Source: Styela clava
Taxonomy: Eukaryota; Chordata; Ascidiacea; Stolidobranchia; Styelidae
Direction of reading: 5' to 3'
Length of the DNA: 64,000 bases
Assembly: GCF_964204865.1 (NCBI RefSeq)
Contig: NC_135255.1
Location: 8,585,135 to 8,649,134, forward strand
The notes under the pieces were generated by a model. It searched no databases. It was not told where the DNA came from and was given only the letters and a program-made list of their open reading frames with translations. Positions 31,430-42,825 of the stretch are shown here, piece by piece (position 1 is the stretch's first letter; every line of letters starts with the position of its first letter). The translations under genes were made by a program, and so were the position numbers.

Positions 31430-33050
31430 TAGGAATACAAATTATTATTTTAATTACTAATGTGAATAAACACTGAATATCGAGTTATATTAATAGTGGT
31501 ATTGAAGTTTTTCAAGGCTTTGGGAGTGGTTCTTAGATTGAGTAAAAAGGCAATTTAGGTTCTATGACGTGGACATTGCTACATATTTCTTTTTCTTAGC
31601 TGCTTTTCAATCAACTGGAGCACCGATGGATTCCCAGCCCCGCGACCTGCAAAATATGCATCTTTTAAACTGAAAATTTTTTGGCGATTCATTCAATATT
31701 TAGGTTGAGGCCCTACGGGCATAGCTAAAGATTTTGAAGAGGGGGGGGGGGGTCTGAAATTGATGTGATGGCTGTCTTCCCTTTTGATTTTGCGAACTCG
31801 TGCTTCTACACGGCAAGGTACGTTAATATTGGTGCTGGCCTAAAAGGATCATAACGAAATGTTGCTTGATTAACAACGAATGCGCCTTGAGTACAATGCG
31901 CGGTCGCATTAGAATTGGGTCTTCATCAACAACGAGGACGCATCAGGATGGCACAATATTGACAGTTCATTCACCCAGTTATTATTGTGTATGAAGTCTA
32001 TATTGACTCGGCTTCCACTTGGGAATAGAAGCAGCCGCGATTCGACTTCATTTAGGACCCCAAGTCTCTGAACAAGAAGTTACCAACACATGTACTATGC
32101 ATTTTATAAATAAAACATGTTCGTTGTTTATGGATTTATTAGATCGAATACAACTATTGTATAAGAACGTTTCCATCTTCTGACAAGAAGCTTCACAACT
32201 AACCCGTAGCAAAGCTTTGAACGAGCTTTTGTCACTTGGTTGTGACATCACACAATCTTTGAGAATGATACGTAGAATTTCACTGCTGATATATTTGGTC
32301 ATAAATCAATTTGCGTTGGATGGAATAGTGGAGTACTTTTCTGATATTAGATAAAGCGCATTACGAACAGTTAGGTCGCATTTGGAATGACGCATTATCA
32401 AAAATGAGGGCGCATTATCAACAGCGCGTTGGGAACAATGTGTGATATGTCTCGTTTTTTTCCGAGTAATCTGTACAAGGCTCTTGACAAGCAGTCACCG
32501 GTATGCAGATTATGCATTTCGTTCGTTATCTTGAGATTTTTTAAATTGGATACAACTAGTGGGGAAAATATTCTCAGCTTATAATGACATCATTTTTTCG
32601 AACAAGGCTTTATCACCAACCAGTTAGAAGACCCAATCTATTCAAGTTATATGGGCGCATGAATTTCAAGGCTTGTCCATGTGACATATTTGTCTGTCCC
32701 ATCTCATCTCATAGCAATTTATGCCTGTCCCATTACATCTCAGTGGATTCCCATTGGAATACAATTCTATAAAAATTGCTAAATTTAGGTTTAGCGTCTA
32801 TTAAATAGGACTACATTTGCATGTCTATGGAGACAAAATATAGACAAAGAAGTGTGAATAAAATGTGTTATTATATGCTCTGGGGCATGCCAGCCGCTAC
32901 TTGACAACAATATCAAAATCACCAATGAGCAAGATCATTATTTATGCTACCTTATTATCCGGTTTATCGTCATTATTCCCTGTTTAAGTTTGCAGATATA
33001 GCTTTATGAACTTATATTAATAGAGTACCTACTATAGTCTATAATATCTT
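31430..33050. other. No gene found
   Basis: Unique-looking, mixed-composition sequence with a run of 11 G at about 31741. Short frames only, none with a recognisable motif. The LINE below begins somewhere near 33050. Confidence 0.5.
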
Positions 33051-33139
33051 TTCTGCAATGAATAATTGAAACGTCTGAGTAAACCTACCAACTTGAACTC
33101 AAAACATCAGTTACGACCTGTGGTTTAGGATCTGGAAAG

Positions 33140-34117
33140 ATGTCAACTTCAAAATCTTGTGATGTTCCTCCAGACCCTCCAAAACGCAAAAGCCCCACCG
33201 ATCGACAAGCTGGTAGTACTTTTACAGTGCCAAAATTGTCGGAGAGTAAAATCTCTGATTTGGTTACAGTGCTTGAAAGCACAATATTAAAAACATTGCG
33301 TTTAGAAATACCAGCAATCATTGAACAACATCTGGAAAGACTTGCTCAAGATGTCTCTTTAACCACTCCCACCAGCACTGGCATCCAGCAGTCCTTGTCT
33401 TCACTGGATGAATCACTGAAGGAAGTGAAAACCCAGCTGTCCTCCTTCAGTATAATAAAAGATGAAGTGGGAGAGATTAAAAGAAGCCAGGACTTCATTT
33501 CAAAAAAATTTGATGACCTTAGTGCAAACTATAAAGATCTGAACAACACAACAGCAAAAAATAACAAAAAAATTCGCGAACTCGAACTTATCGTCGAAGA
33601 TCTTGAAGAAGAAATAGATATCTTGACCGAACGCCAGCAAGATCAAGAGCGCAGATCTAGACTAGATAATCTAGAGTTTCACAACATCCCATACTCCACA
33701 GATGAAGACTGCGAAAACATAATCATGAAAGTAGCAGCTCGAATCAATGTATCACTTCAACCACTCGACATATCGAACTGCCACAGGATGTCGAAAAACA
33801 ACAAGAAGAAACCATCACCGATCATAGTAAAGTTTGTCAACCGAAAAACCAGACATAATATTTTAAAAAATCGTCGTCAGTTAAGAACAGCCAACTTTCG
33901 TACCGACTTTCCACAATTACCATCATCCACCAAAATTTTTGTTGTGGAAAATTTAACCGACACTAATAAAGACTTATTTTATAAAGCCAAAGATCTCAAA
34001 GTCATTTGTGGATATAAATTTTTATGGACGCACAATGGGAGGGTACTCATTAAAAAGAACTCAATGACCAAAACCATCCCTATTGTCACTGAAGATGACC
34101 TTTCATTCATCAAGTAG
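33140..34117 (+). CDS. LINE ORF1 protein, open
   Basis: 325 codons. Homologous along its length to the 303-codon ORF1 at 25202-26113: an acidic coiled-coil stretch (about residues 90-175) ending DQERRSRLDNLEFHNI, then an RRM-like part (NCHRM, PIIVKF, NRRQLRTAN) and a C-terminal domain (FVVENLTD, CGYKFLWTHNGR). Likely an RNA chaperone of the element. The N-terminal 80 residues differ most from the other copy. Confidence 0.88.
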   Translation: MSTSKSCDVPPDPPKRKSPTDRQAGSTFTVPKLSESKISDLVTVLESTILKTLRLEIPAIIEQHLERLAQDVSLTTPTSTGIQQSLSSLDESLKEVKTQLSSFSIIKDEVGEIKRSQDFISKKFDDLSANYKDLNNTTAKNNKKIRELELIVEDLEEEIDILTERQQDQERRSRLDNLEFHNIPYSTDEDCENIIMKVAARINVSLQPLDISNCHRMSKNNKKKPSPIIVKFVNRKTRHNILKNRRQLRTANFRTDFPQLPSSTKIFVVENLTDTNKDLFYKAKDLKVICGYKFLWTHNGRVLIKKNSMTKTIPIVTEDDLSFIK

Positions 34118-34254
34118 GTTTTTTGATTTTATGTCTGGTCGTAATAATAATAATAATTCAGTTGTATGTCTATACAATTATTGATAGTTATATATGTTTG
34201 ACTTTCCTCGATTCTGTATTTTCCTTACAATTTTTTTTTTTCTCACCCTTTTAA

Positions 34255-37226
34255 ATGGCTTGTGATAGTGTTAGTAATAGTGAATTCCAATTAGATCATC
34301 TTGATAATTCTGTCACATGCAACAATGTGGAAGTTGCAAATTTATATTCAATTCAAACCCTGTCAAACTTAAGTATTTTTCATGTGAATATCAGATCCCT
34401 CATGAAAAATTTAGACGAATTGACCACGCTTCTATCCAATTTTTCTTCACCTCCACACATAATTGCAATAAGTGAAACAAAATTATCTGATAACCATGAT
34501 TTTAATATACCTATTGATGGGTACAGCTTCATACATGCGCCATCTGCCACTAAAGCAGGTGGTGTTGGTGCATTTATAAGAGATGATATCACCTACTCTG
34601 AAATAACAGAGCTTGACCTTAATAATTATTCTAACTGCGAAAATCTGTGGTTCGAAGTCAGTTTGGTGAACACTTGCAATAGCCTAGTAATCGGCGTTAT
34701 ATATAAACATCCTCGCGATGATATTTTAAATTTTACTGATGCATTTGAAACTTCTTTATCCAAAATGGCACATAAACACTTTTTGATTGTAGGGGATTTA
34801 ATATTAATTTATTTTCAACTTCTACTAATACCCAAGTTGCCAGTTATGTTAACATGCTTATGTCACATAATGCCACTTCCCTGATAACAAAGCCCACTAG
34901 AATAAGTCGTACTTCAGCAACGTTAATTGACCACATCTACACTAATATGAGCAATTCACAAATTAATTCTTTTGTCATTCTGTCTGATATCACAGACCAT
35001 TTTCCGATTATGTGTTGCCTGAATGGCATAAAACCAACATCTTCTAATAATTGTGTATTGTCAAGGGACATGTCCACATTCTCTCTGGACACTTTTCGTT
35101 CAGATATAATAGGCATTCTTAACAACCAATTCACCACACTTCAATTAAATTCACAAAACTTTGACAGTGTCTTTGACGAATTTGTACAATCATTTGTTTC
35201 TTTGATTGATCGACATGCCCCTTTACAACCACTTTCACGTCGTCAGAAAAGGATAAGACTAAAACCCTGGCTTACTAAAGGATTGATTACTTGTATTCGA
35301 CGCAAAAATAAATTATTCAAATCTCATTTTTTGAGGGGTAACAGCTCTCAATGCTCGTACTTTAAAAATTATCGGAATGTTCTGACAAGAACTGTAGATA
35401 GAGCAAAGCAAATTTATTACCAAAACCTTATTGCCCAAAACAGAGGCAACCCGAGATCGACATGGCAAATAGTTAACCGAATTACGCACACGCATAATAA
35501 ATCAAGACAAAAAGTTAAGGAAATTTATCTGAAAAATGGCAGTATCACCAAAGATGACTTTTCGATATCAACTGAATTTAATGAGTACTTCTCAACCATA
35601 GGGTCCAGCCTCTCAGAAAAGTTTTCTAATGATTCGGGTAACTTCAAACAACTTCTTCATAATCCTCTGAGCCAGTCTATATTTTTGAGTCCGACTACTT
35701 CTAATGAATTGTTGGTAGAAATTCAAAATTTGAAGGATAGGAAGGCAGTTGGGCCAGATAATATTCCAGCTCGCTTTCTTAAATTAGTTGCTGACCTCAT
35801 CGCTCCATGTCTGACAGAGTTCTTCAATTGCTCACTCTCTCTCGGCATATTTCCTTCTTCTCTCAAAATTGCAAGAGTAATTCCTCTTCTTAAATCTGGA
35901 AATAAAAAACTCGTGTCAAATTATAGACCGATATCAATCCTTTCAACGATTGATAAAATTTTTGAACGCCTGATTCATAAGAGGCTTACTAGTTTTTTCA
36001 ATAAATATGATGTCATAAATAAATCTCAATTCGGTTTTCAAAACAGTCATTCCACATCGCATGCTATTTTAGACACTACATCATTTATCTATGATAGACT
36101 AGAAAAGAAAGAGTATGTTAGTGCAACTTTTTTAGACTTAAAAAAAGCTTTCGATACTGTAAATCATGACATCCTGATTTACAAGTTGAAACATTATGGT
36201 ATTAGGGGTATAGCAAATAAACTCATTTCTCGTTACTTAAGCGGTCGATCACAGTATGTTCAAGTAGGTTCTTATTGTTCTCCTACCTTACCAGTGACTC
36301 ATGGAGTTCCACAAGGTAGCTGTTTGGGTCCATTGTTATTTTTAGTATATGTTAATGACATATCTCATTGTTCTTCATTATTCTCGAAATTATTTGCAGA
36401 TGATACCAATCTCCTTGACAGTGACAAATCCTGTGCAGCCCTTGAATTAAGGGTGAACACTGAAATTGCTAAAGTAGCAAACTGGATGCGATCAAACAAA
36501 TTAACAATAAACATAAATAAATCTAAAACTATGTTAATATCACCTAAAAGTAAAGCACAAAATGGTTTAGTAGTCCAAATTGATGACACAGAACTTGAAA
36601 ATGTAAATTTTTATAAATATCTGGGTATTCATATTGATAACAAAATGAAGTGGGACATTCAAATATCCAAACTGGCTGTTAAACTATCCAAGTCAGTTGG
36701 GATACTATATAGACTTCGGCGATTTGCTTCACTCACAACATTACGTATGGTCTACCACTCCTTATTTCAGTCACACATTCAATATGGCATTGTTGCATGG
36801 GGCTTGGCTGATAAAAATTTATTACGTAATATTGAAATTATGCAGAATCGAGCAATTCGCGCTATCTCCAATGTCGGTTATCGCACTCATCTGACTCCTA
36901 TTTACCACAGTATTCGCATAATTAAAATGGTGGATATGCATAAATTCGAAGTGCTAAAAATAATGCACCAACATCACAACAAAAAACTCCCTCCTGCATT
37001 CACTAATTATTTTATGAAGCAGAGTGATGTTCACTCATATGGAACAAGGTCCTCGACCAGTTGCTCATATTTTTTGAATCGTTTTTCCACCAAACTAACC
37101 CAACGCTCAATCAAGTTCATTGGAGTAAAGTTATGGAATTTGCTTCCTGAAACAATTCGTACAAGTAACTATAATTCTTTTAAATGTAAATTGAAAACTT
37201 TATACCTTGAAGCTTATAGGTGCTAG
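34255..37226 (+). pseudogene. LINE ORF2, disrupted by a one-base frameshift
   Basis: The first part (34255-34884) carries the endonuclease start (HVNIRSL, SETKL) and breaks at the GD of the conserved GDFN motif. Similarity resumes in another frame, represented by 34854-37226, which has SDITDHFP, reverse transcriptase blocks SNYRPIS, FLDLKKAFDTV, GVPQGSCLGPLLF and FADD, then the C-terminal YGTRSS and GVKLWN. Compared with the minus copy, one T appears to be missing at about 34798. Apart from this break, the 790-codon distal frame is fully open, which suggests a recent mutation or a sequencing error in a T run. Confidence 0.9.
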
Positions 37227-37653
37227 CAGTCTAACTTGTTCCGTTATAAGTAAGATTCCTGTACCCATCCATGTTCCTCTACTGAACAGCTGTATCCATT
37301 ATTTTTTCTTTTATGACAGCTGAATGCTGTACCTCTTTTGCTGGCTGTTTCATGTTTTACTATGTCATTTTTTGCCAACTTCTCATGTGCAATTTATATA
37401 GTGCATACCGGTACTTCACCTTACTGTGACGGAAACTCGTCGTCGTCTACTTTCCACATATAATAGCTATCAAATGGCAACCCAGTTGCTTGGGACGCTA
37501 CTTCAGTCCTTTTTAGTGCTGGGTCGTATGACTCAGCATTATTTTATGTTTTGAATTCATCGATGCGCATCTTAAACACCAGATGTCGCTAATGAGCCTT
37601 CTTCTGAATGAATCGTACTGGCGGTTCTTGTAGTGTGGTTATTTACAATTAAA

Positions 37654-37867
37654 TTTATTTCGAATCTATTGTCTTTCCATGATTTGTGCATTTTATTTCG
37701 GATTTATTGTTGTCTTTCCATGATTTTTGTATTTTTGAAGATAATTTTTCCTTTTTTGTTGTCGAATCCACTGTTGTCTTTCCATGATTTGTGTATTTTA
37801 TTTCGAATCTATTGTTGTATTTCAATGATTTGTGTATTTCTGAAGATAAATTTTCGTTTTTTGTTGT
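37654..37867 (+). repeat. Two-unit tandem repeat in the LINE 3' UTR
   Basis: Two units of about 107 bp, each made of two related halves built on TTGTCTTTCCATGATTTGTG, one half ending TTTTGAAGATAA..TTTTTTGTTG. The minus LINE copy does not show this expansion. Confidence 0.7.
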
Positions 37868-38567
37868 TCTATATGCTTCATTGCTATATTTGCTGCTTTA
37901 ATACAGCACCAAGGTGTCGCTGACTAGATGACTCATTGAGTCTATTCGCGACCCCGCGTCAATTGCAATGAATCAATGTTTTTCGTTTTTTCAATTTACT
38001 GTGTTTTCTTTTGCCTCATATTGATTCTTGCATGACGAAATAAAATATCTGAATCTGAATCACAATAATATCCTGATATCAGATAGCAAAATACCTCTTG
38101 GCTAACCGGTTATCCGGAGAATCAAACTCTATGTCGCAGTCGATTTCGAATTATCCCGACTCCACAGGTACACCCCGGTCCCCGTGACATGCGTTCGGTT
38201 CTTTGCTGTCATCTGTCACGGTGTTTTTGTTATTATGGGCATCCGCCGCATTCTTCTGTTGAAGAAGCATTATAAAAAGAGATGTTGGGTTAAAGCAGGG
38301 TTAACTAATTGAGGGAAATTGTTCGTAAACAATTTTAAGTCTTTTTATGTTATGTTAGTGACTGTCTGCTACCGGTACCGGTACCACCGTACCACTAGTC
38401 CACTACCTGACTACCGTGTTTCCCCGAAAATAAGACAGGGTTTTATTTCAATTTTCTTTCCAAAAATAACACCAAGGCTTACCGTATATTCAGGAGATAT
38501 CAAAATACTGAAATAGAGAATTACTCACTCTATCACCACATACTGACATATGCTAGACACATAGCCT

Positions 38568-38969
38568 CTACAGGGGTGGTGACTCCACTACGACCCATGG
38601 GCCGGGGCCACGGCCCGTCTAATTGGGCCACATGGGCCGTGGCCCATCAAGCTATGGGCCGCGGGCCGCGGCCCCGTCAGGAAAAACTCAATTATCTTAC
38701 CAAAATTTTCAAATTTTACAAAATTGTCAATATTCGAACCAAAAAATAAACTCCTGTAGTATGTGTACCAGGTTAGGGTTAGGGCAAAATTTTGTTCAGA
38801 TTTTTACATTATAGTTCTATTATGAGTTTGGGGACTGTCTGTGTTAGCCAAGTGAATAGTTCCTTTACACAACTTGATGGGCCGCGGCCCATAGCCTGAT
38901 GGGCCTAGGCCCAATTTGATGGGCCGTGGCCCCGGCCCATGGGCCAAAGAGGAGTCACCACTTCCACTC
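38568..38969. mobile_element. GC-rich foldback element, family B, copy 2
   Basis: 402 bp with perfect 8-bp duplications CATAGCCT (38560-38567 and 38970-38977). Ends CTACAGGGGTGGTGACTCC and GGAGTCACCACTTCCACTC, i.e. copy 1 inverted. Arms of GGCCCATGGGCC-type palindromes around an AT-rich core with GTATGTGTACCAGGTTAGGG. Confidence 0.92.
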
Positions 38970-39089
38970 CATAGCCTATTTAGGCACTTCGAAAAATAAA
39001 GAAAATGGGAATTATCAATAAAAAAGACAGAAAATAAAAATATTAGTCAAAATGATTAGCCTAGATGGAGTCTAACTACTTACTGAATA

Positions 39090-40116
39090 GCCAGTCTGGA
39101 TTTCATGGCCTTTTTGAGCGAGAAATCGGGCGTGCAATCAGAAATTCCCGCGTGCAAATAAGAATTCCTGGCGTGCAATTATAGCTCACGACGTGCAAAA
39201 CAACCGCACTCGCGTGCAACTGACTTTGACATCAGAAACCTCTCAATACATCCGCGTAAAATTACCGGTATCGGATAAAAAATACGTTGAATCAGAGAAA
39301 AAATGGACGTTTGACCTTTGACCCCAAACCTCATTTCTACAGTTTGTCGCTAATTTTGAGAGTGTTTGTGCGACTTTGGATACCGGTACTGTTCAGTACA
39401 TCCGCGTAAATTTATTGGATAAAAAATACGTTGAACCAGAGCAAAATGCACATACTTTGTCATTAATTTTGGTAGTGTTTTTACGTAGAATTAATGGATA
39501 AAAAATACGTCAAATTAGAGCAAAATGGACGTTTGACCTTTGACCCCAAACATTATTTTCATACTTTGTCACTAATTTTGGGAGTGTTTGAGCAACTTTA
39601 GATACCGGTACTGTTCAGTACATTCGTGTAAAATTATTGTATGAAATATACGCTGAATCAGAGCCGTACTTGGCCATTGGTGCGGAGGCGATCTTTTCGT
39701 CCATAACTATTCTCACGGGATTCCTATTTCCTATCATTCAACACGATATGGACCTTTCCCCGAACATCGACTTCCTTGTTTACTTCGTGACATTGGCCAA
39801 TCAGTAAGATGCAAAATGGACGTAACAATGAGAGGAATTTTTCGCGGGTCAAAGGTTGGGGAAAGGTCCATGGTCTTTTTGCTTCGCAATATTTCGATCA
39901 GACCAAATCTTGCAGGCTGGTATTTGTCGACAATTGTGGAGTTATAATATTTTGGCATCTTTATATTACTGGATTATTGATTTTAAAACCATTTAAACCG
40001 ATTTACATTGGTGAGCAATTGCAAATTTTCGGCGTGCAAAATTGATTTCGCTCGCGTGCATTTTTGCGGAGCGCTAGCGCCCTCGGGCGTGCACCTGCCA
40101 TGGAATCCAGTCTGGC
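39090..40116. mobile_element. 1-kb TIR element with GCGTGCA subterminal repeats
   Basis: Left end GCCAGTCTGGATTTCATGGC, right end GCCATGGAATCCAGTCTGGC; the flanks TGAATA (39084-39089 and 40117-40122) are a 6-bp direct duplication. Both subterminal regions carry repeated GCGTGCAA-like words (five at about 39129-39220, three at about 40030-40092). No transposase frame, so non-autonomous. The interior has degenerate tandem repeats (39241-39640). The superfamily is not identified. Confidence 0.8.
39241..39640. repeat. Degenerate tandem repeats inside the TIR element
   Basis: Successive units share CAGTACATCCGCGTAAA, TGGATAAAAAATACGT, AAATGGACGTTTGACC, TTGTCRCTAATTTTG and GATACCGGTACTGTTCAGTA. 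Spacing is irregular (about 150 to 220 bp). Two units contain TGACCTTTGACCCC (39312-39325 and 39534-39547). Confidence 0.75.
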
Positions 40117-40326
40117 TGAATAGAGTGCGAAACACTGCAGAAGAGCGCAAAACAGCGCTGAAGAGAGGGAAAGAGCGTGAAACAGCGCAGAAGAGAGGGA
40201 AACATTTTTCTTTCATTATTTATTAGGTCTGTGAAATTTTAAACAATTTGATGGGAAACAGTATACAGTGGTAGGGAATGATCACGAGTTTATATCAGTA
40301 ATCTTCAACATCTTCAAATAACCCAA

Positions 40327-40452
40327 CATGACGCACCCTAACCTGGTACACATACTGTGTTCAGGTTGTGCGTCATCTTGGTGCACATACTTCATGACGC
40401 ACCCTGACCTGGTACACATACTGTGTTCAGGTTGTGCACCATCTTGGTGCAG
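40327..40452. repeat. Two 66-bp tandem units derived from MITE family A
   Basis: Units at 40327-40392 and 40393-40452 (second slightly short): CATGACGCACCCTAACCTGG, TACACATACTGTGTTCAGGT, TGTGC.CATCTTGGTGCA. Each unit has the half-palindrome of family A arms and can fold on its neighbour. Confidence 0.75.
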
Positions 40453-40459
40453 TTGAGTT

Positions 40460-40989
40460 TTTTAAATGGACTCCGAGACCTTGAGACTAGACAAAAACAA
40501 TTTAAGATATTTATTCCATTGATTAATAAGGTCTTATGGCCAAGTGACTTCTGGATTTGTTGATCACTTCAACATAAATTAGTATATTAATATGAATAGT
40601 TCAAGATTCAGCCAAATTTTGATTATTTAAATCATGATATTTGAATAAATTTCTGCATTACATGCACAAGATACAGCACTGTATATATATTTGTACATAG
40701 AAGAAAAATATTAAATATCTGACCAAGTTCAGCCAATCGTTATATTTACTGCAAAGTTTTCTTGGTTTGTGCATTGGTATTCAAAATTGCCTCTGTTCAA
40801 TTAGTATAAAGACTGATATGCTATGAAGCCCAAGTCTGTGGTCCAAATTTTTGCATACATTTTCAAGTATATCTTGCTGTAAGTTCATACTTGAATTAAT
40901 CATTTCAAAACTGTTGCAGCTTCAAGCTGAAATACTAATAAACAGCATTTGTTCATTCTTACTCATGTTCAGTGATTTCATAAGCTAAT
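40460..40989. promoter_or_regulatory. 5' flank and presumed promoter of DUS3L
   Basis: AT-rich, without recognisable repeats. The DUS3L start codon follows at 40990. Promoter role is inferred from position only. Confidence 0.35.
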
Positions 40990-42825
40990 ATGTCTGAATG
41001 TATAAAATTAGAACAAAATCATGGTATGGATGACAAAGAAAAAAAGAATGATGTGAAAGAAGTCGTAATTGATCCGTCCATGGCAGGTCGAGCAAAGATC
41101 AAGCCTGAGTTCCTTATTGATGCGCCAGAAAAGAAATCCATTGTACATGTTCAAGCCAATGATGACAAAACTGAAAATATTGATGCTCCACCTCCAAAGA
41201 AAAAGAAGAGGGGTCAAAATAAGAACAGACCTCAAACACAGAGAGATAAGTTAGAGGATTGTCTTTGTCCTAGTCTTGTAAGTGATAAAGGTAAATGTAC
41301 TTTTGGTGATAAGTGCCGCTTTATACATGACACTGCTAAATATATGTCAATGAAGCCTGAAGATATTGGAGAGGAATGTTATGCTTTCAAAACACATGGA
41401 AAATGTCATTATGGTATTTCTTGTAGATATGGATCATGTCATATCAAAAAGATGGAAGATGGTTCCTATCAGAGCATACAGAATGAAACGACTCTTACGT
41501 CAAATCCAGCTCCTAAGATAATTAACTTTCAACCTAGAGATTTTCTACTTTCGCTAAGAAAAAAGAAATATGAATTCACAAAAAGTGATAAAATCCTCAA
41601 AGAACTTTTCCCAAACGGCAAAAATACACAAAATGGAGTTACAGATTCCAAAGTTCCGGACACTGAAGTGATGAAAAATACTGAAGATCTGCACTCACAA
41701 AATGGGACGAATTTCTCTAAAATCAATACAGGTCCCTTATTGGATGATACTGTTGGTGAAAAAAAGACAGTGCCCTTTAAAGGAAAGTTGTTTCTAGCTC
41801 CGTTAACCACAGTTGGTAATCTTCCATATCGTGTCACTTGTAAATCCCTTGGTGCTGATATAACTTGTGGAGAAATGGCTGTTGCTACAAGTTTACTTCA
41901 AGGTAATATATCCGAGTGGGCACTTTTAAAACGGCACCCATGTGAAGATATATTTGGCGTACAGATTTGTGGAGCTTTCCCAGATTCTATGACCAAATGT
42001 GCAGAATTAATAGAAAAGAAATGTGATGTGGACTTTGTTGATATCAACATGGGGTGTCCTATCGATATTATCTATCATAAAGGTGCAGGATCTGCGTTAA
42101 TGAGACGTACAAATAAATTGTTCGATATTGTGAAGTCTGTTAATAAAGTATTAACAATACCTTTAACATGTAAAATGAGAACAGGAATTGATACAAAACA
42201 CAATACTGCTCACACGATTTTGCCCAAATTAAGAGATTTTGGTGTTGCATTATCTACCGTACATGGTCGTTCACGTCAAGCTCGCTACACAAAATTAGCA
42301 GATTGGGATTATATTGACCAATGTGCAAAAGCTGCTGCCCCTATGCCTCTGTTTGGAAATGGTGACATTCTCTCCTTTGAAGATTATAATCATGTAGAAA
42401 AACAAGAGAATGTTGATGGTGTTATGATAGCAAGAGGGGCATTGATTAAACCCTGGATTTTTACTGAAATTAAAGAACAGAAACATTGGGATATTTCAAG
42501 CTCCGAGCGTTTCGATATACTAAAGAAATTTGTTAATACTGGCTTAATGCATTGGGGATCAGATAGCCGTGGAGTTGAAACTACTCGAAAATTTTTGCTT
42601 GAGTGGTTATCTTTTTTGCATCGTTATATACCTGTAGGTGTATTGGAAAGAGTTCCCCAAAAAATCAATGAGCAACCTCCTCTATACATTGGGAGAAATG
42701 ACTTGGAAACATTGATGGCAAGTCAGAACTGTCAATCATGGGTTGAAATTAGCGAAATGCTTTTGGGAAAAGTTCCTGAAGGTTTTCACTTTTTGCCCAA
42801 GCATAAAGCAAACTCATACTCTTGA
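40990..42825 (+). CDS. DUS3L: tRNA-dihydrouridine(47) synthase DUS3L, complete, single exon
   Basis: 611 codons, no intron. The enzyme reduces uridine 47 in the tRNA variable loop to dihydrouridine, using FMN and NAD(P)H. Residues 1-90 are basic and Lys-rich (PPPKKKKRG). Two CCCH zinc fingers follow, about 93-113 (CPSL..KCTF..CRFIH) and 130-151 (CYAF..KCHYGISCRYGSCH), as in animal and yeast Dus3. The TIM-barrel synthase domain runs from 263 to about 500: LAPLTTVGNLPYR, GEMAVAT, VQICG, then NMGCPIDIIYHKGAG with the proton-donor Cys356, TCKMRTGI, HGRSRQARYTK and MIARGALIKPW. The C-terminal helical domain ends HFLPKHKANSY. Human DUS3L is about 650 residues, so this is full length. AATAAA follows at 43051. 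Confidence 0.96.
   Translation: MSECIKLEQNHGMDDKEKKNDVKEVVIDPSMAGRAKIKPEFLIDAPEKKSIVHVQANDDKTENIDAPPPKKKKRGQNKNRPQTQRDKLEDCLCPSLVSDKGKCTFGDKCRFIHDTAKYMSMKPEDIGEECYAFKTHGKCHYGISCRYGSCHIKKMEDGSYQSIQNETTLTSNPAPKIINFQPRDFLLSLRKKKYEFTKSDKILKELFPNGKNTQNGVTDSKVPDTEVMKNTEDLHSQNGTNFSKINTGPLLDDTVGEKKTVPFKGKLFLAPLTTVGNLPYRVTCKSLGADITCGEMAVATSLLQGNISEWALLKRHPCEDIFGVQICGAFPDSMTKCAELIEKKCDVDFVDINMGCPIDIIYHKGAGSALMRRTNKLFDIVKSVNKVLTIPLTCKMRTGIDTKHNTAHTILPKLRDFGVALSTVHGRSRQARYTKLADWDYIDQCAKAAAPMPLFGNGDILSFEDYNHVEKQENVDGVMIARGALIKPWIFTEIKEQKHWDISSSERFDILKKFVNTGLMHWGSDSRGVETTRKFLLEWLSFLHRYIPVGVLERVPQKINEQPPLYIGRNDLETLMASQNCQSWVEISEMLLGKVPEGFHFLPKHKANSYS

Larger units (their letters stand above)
33060..38061 (+). 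mobile_element. Second two-ORF non-LTR retrotransposon, ORF2 frameshifted
   Basis: ORF1 33140-34117; ORF2 in two frames (34255-34884 and 34854-37226); long 3' UTR with a tandem repeat; terminus CTTGCATGACGAAATAAAAT then ATCTGAATCTGAATC. Same lineage as the minus copy at 21203-26165 but diverged throughout, so the two are not from one recent burst. 5' border uncertain. Confidence 0.88.

Noticed and set aside
38418-38480. TTTCCCCGAAAATAAGACAG terminus of a DNA transposon
   Set aside because: The wording is reminiscent of a widespread DNA-transposon end, but no matching second terminus or target duplication could be found nearby.
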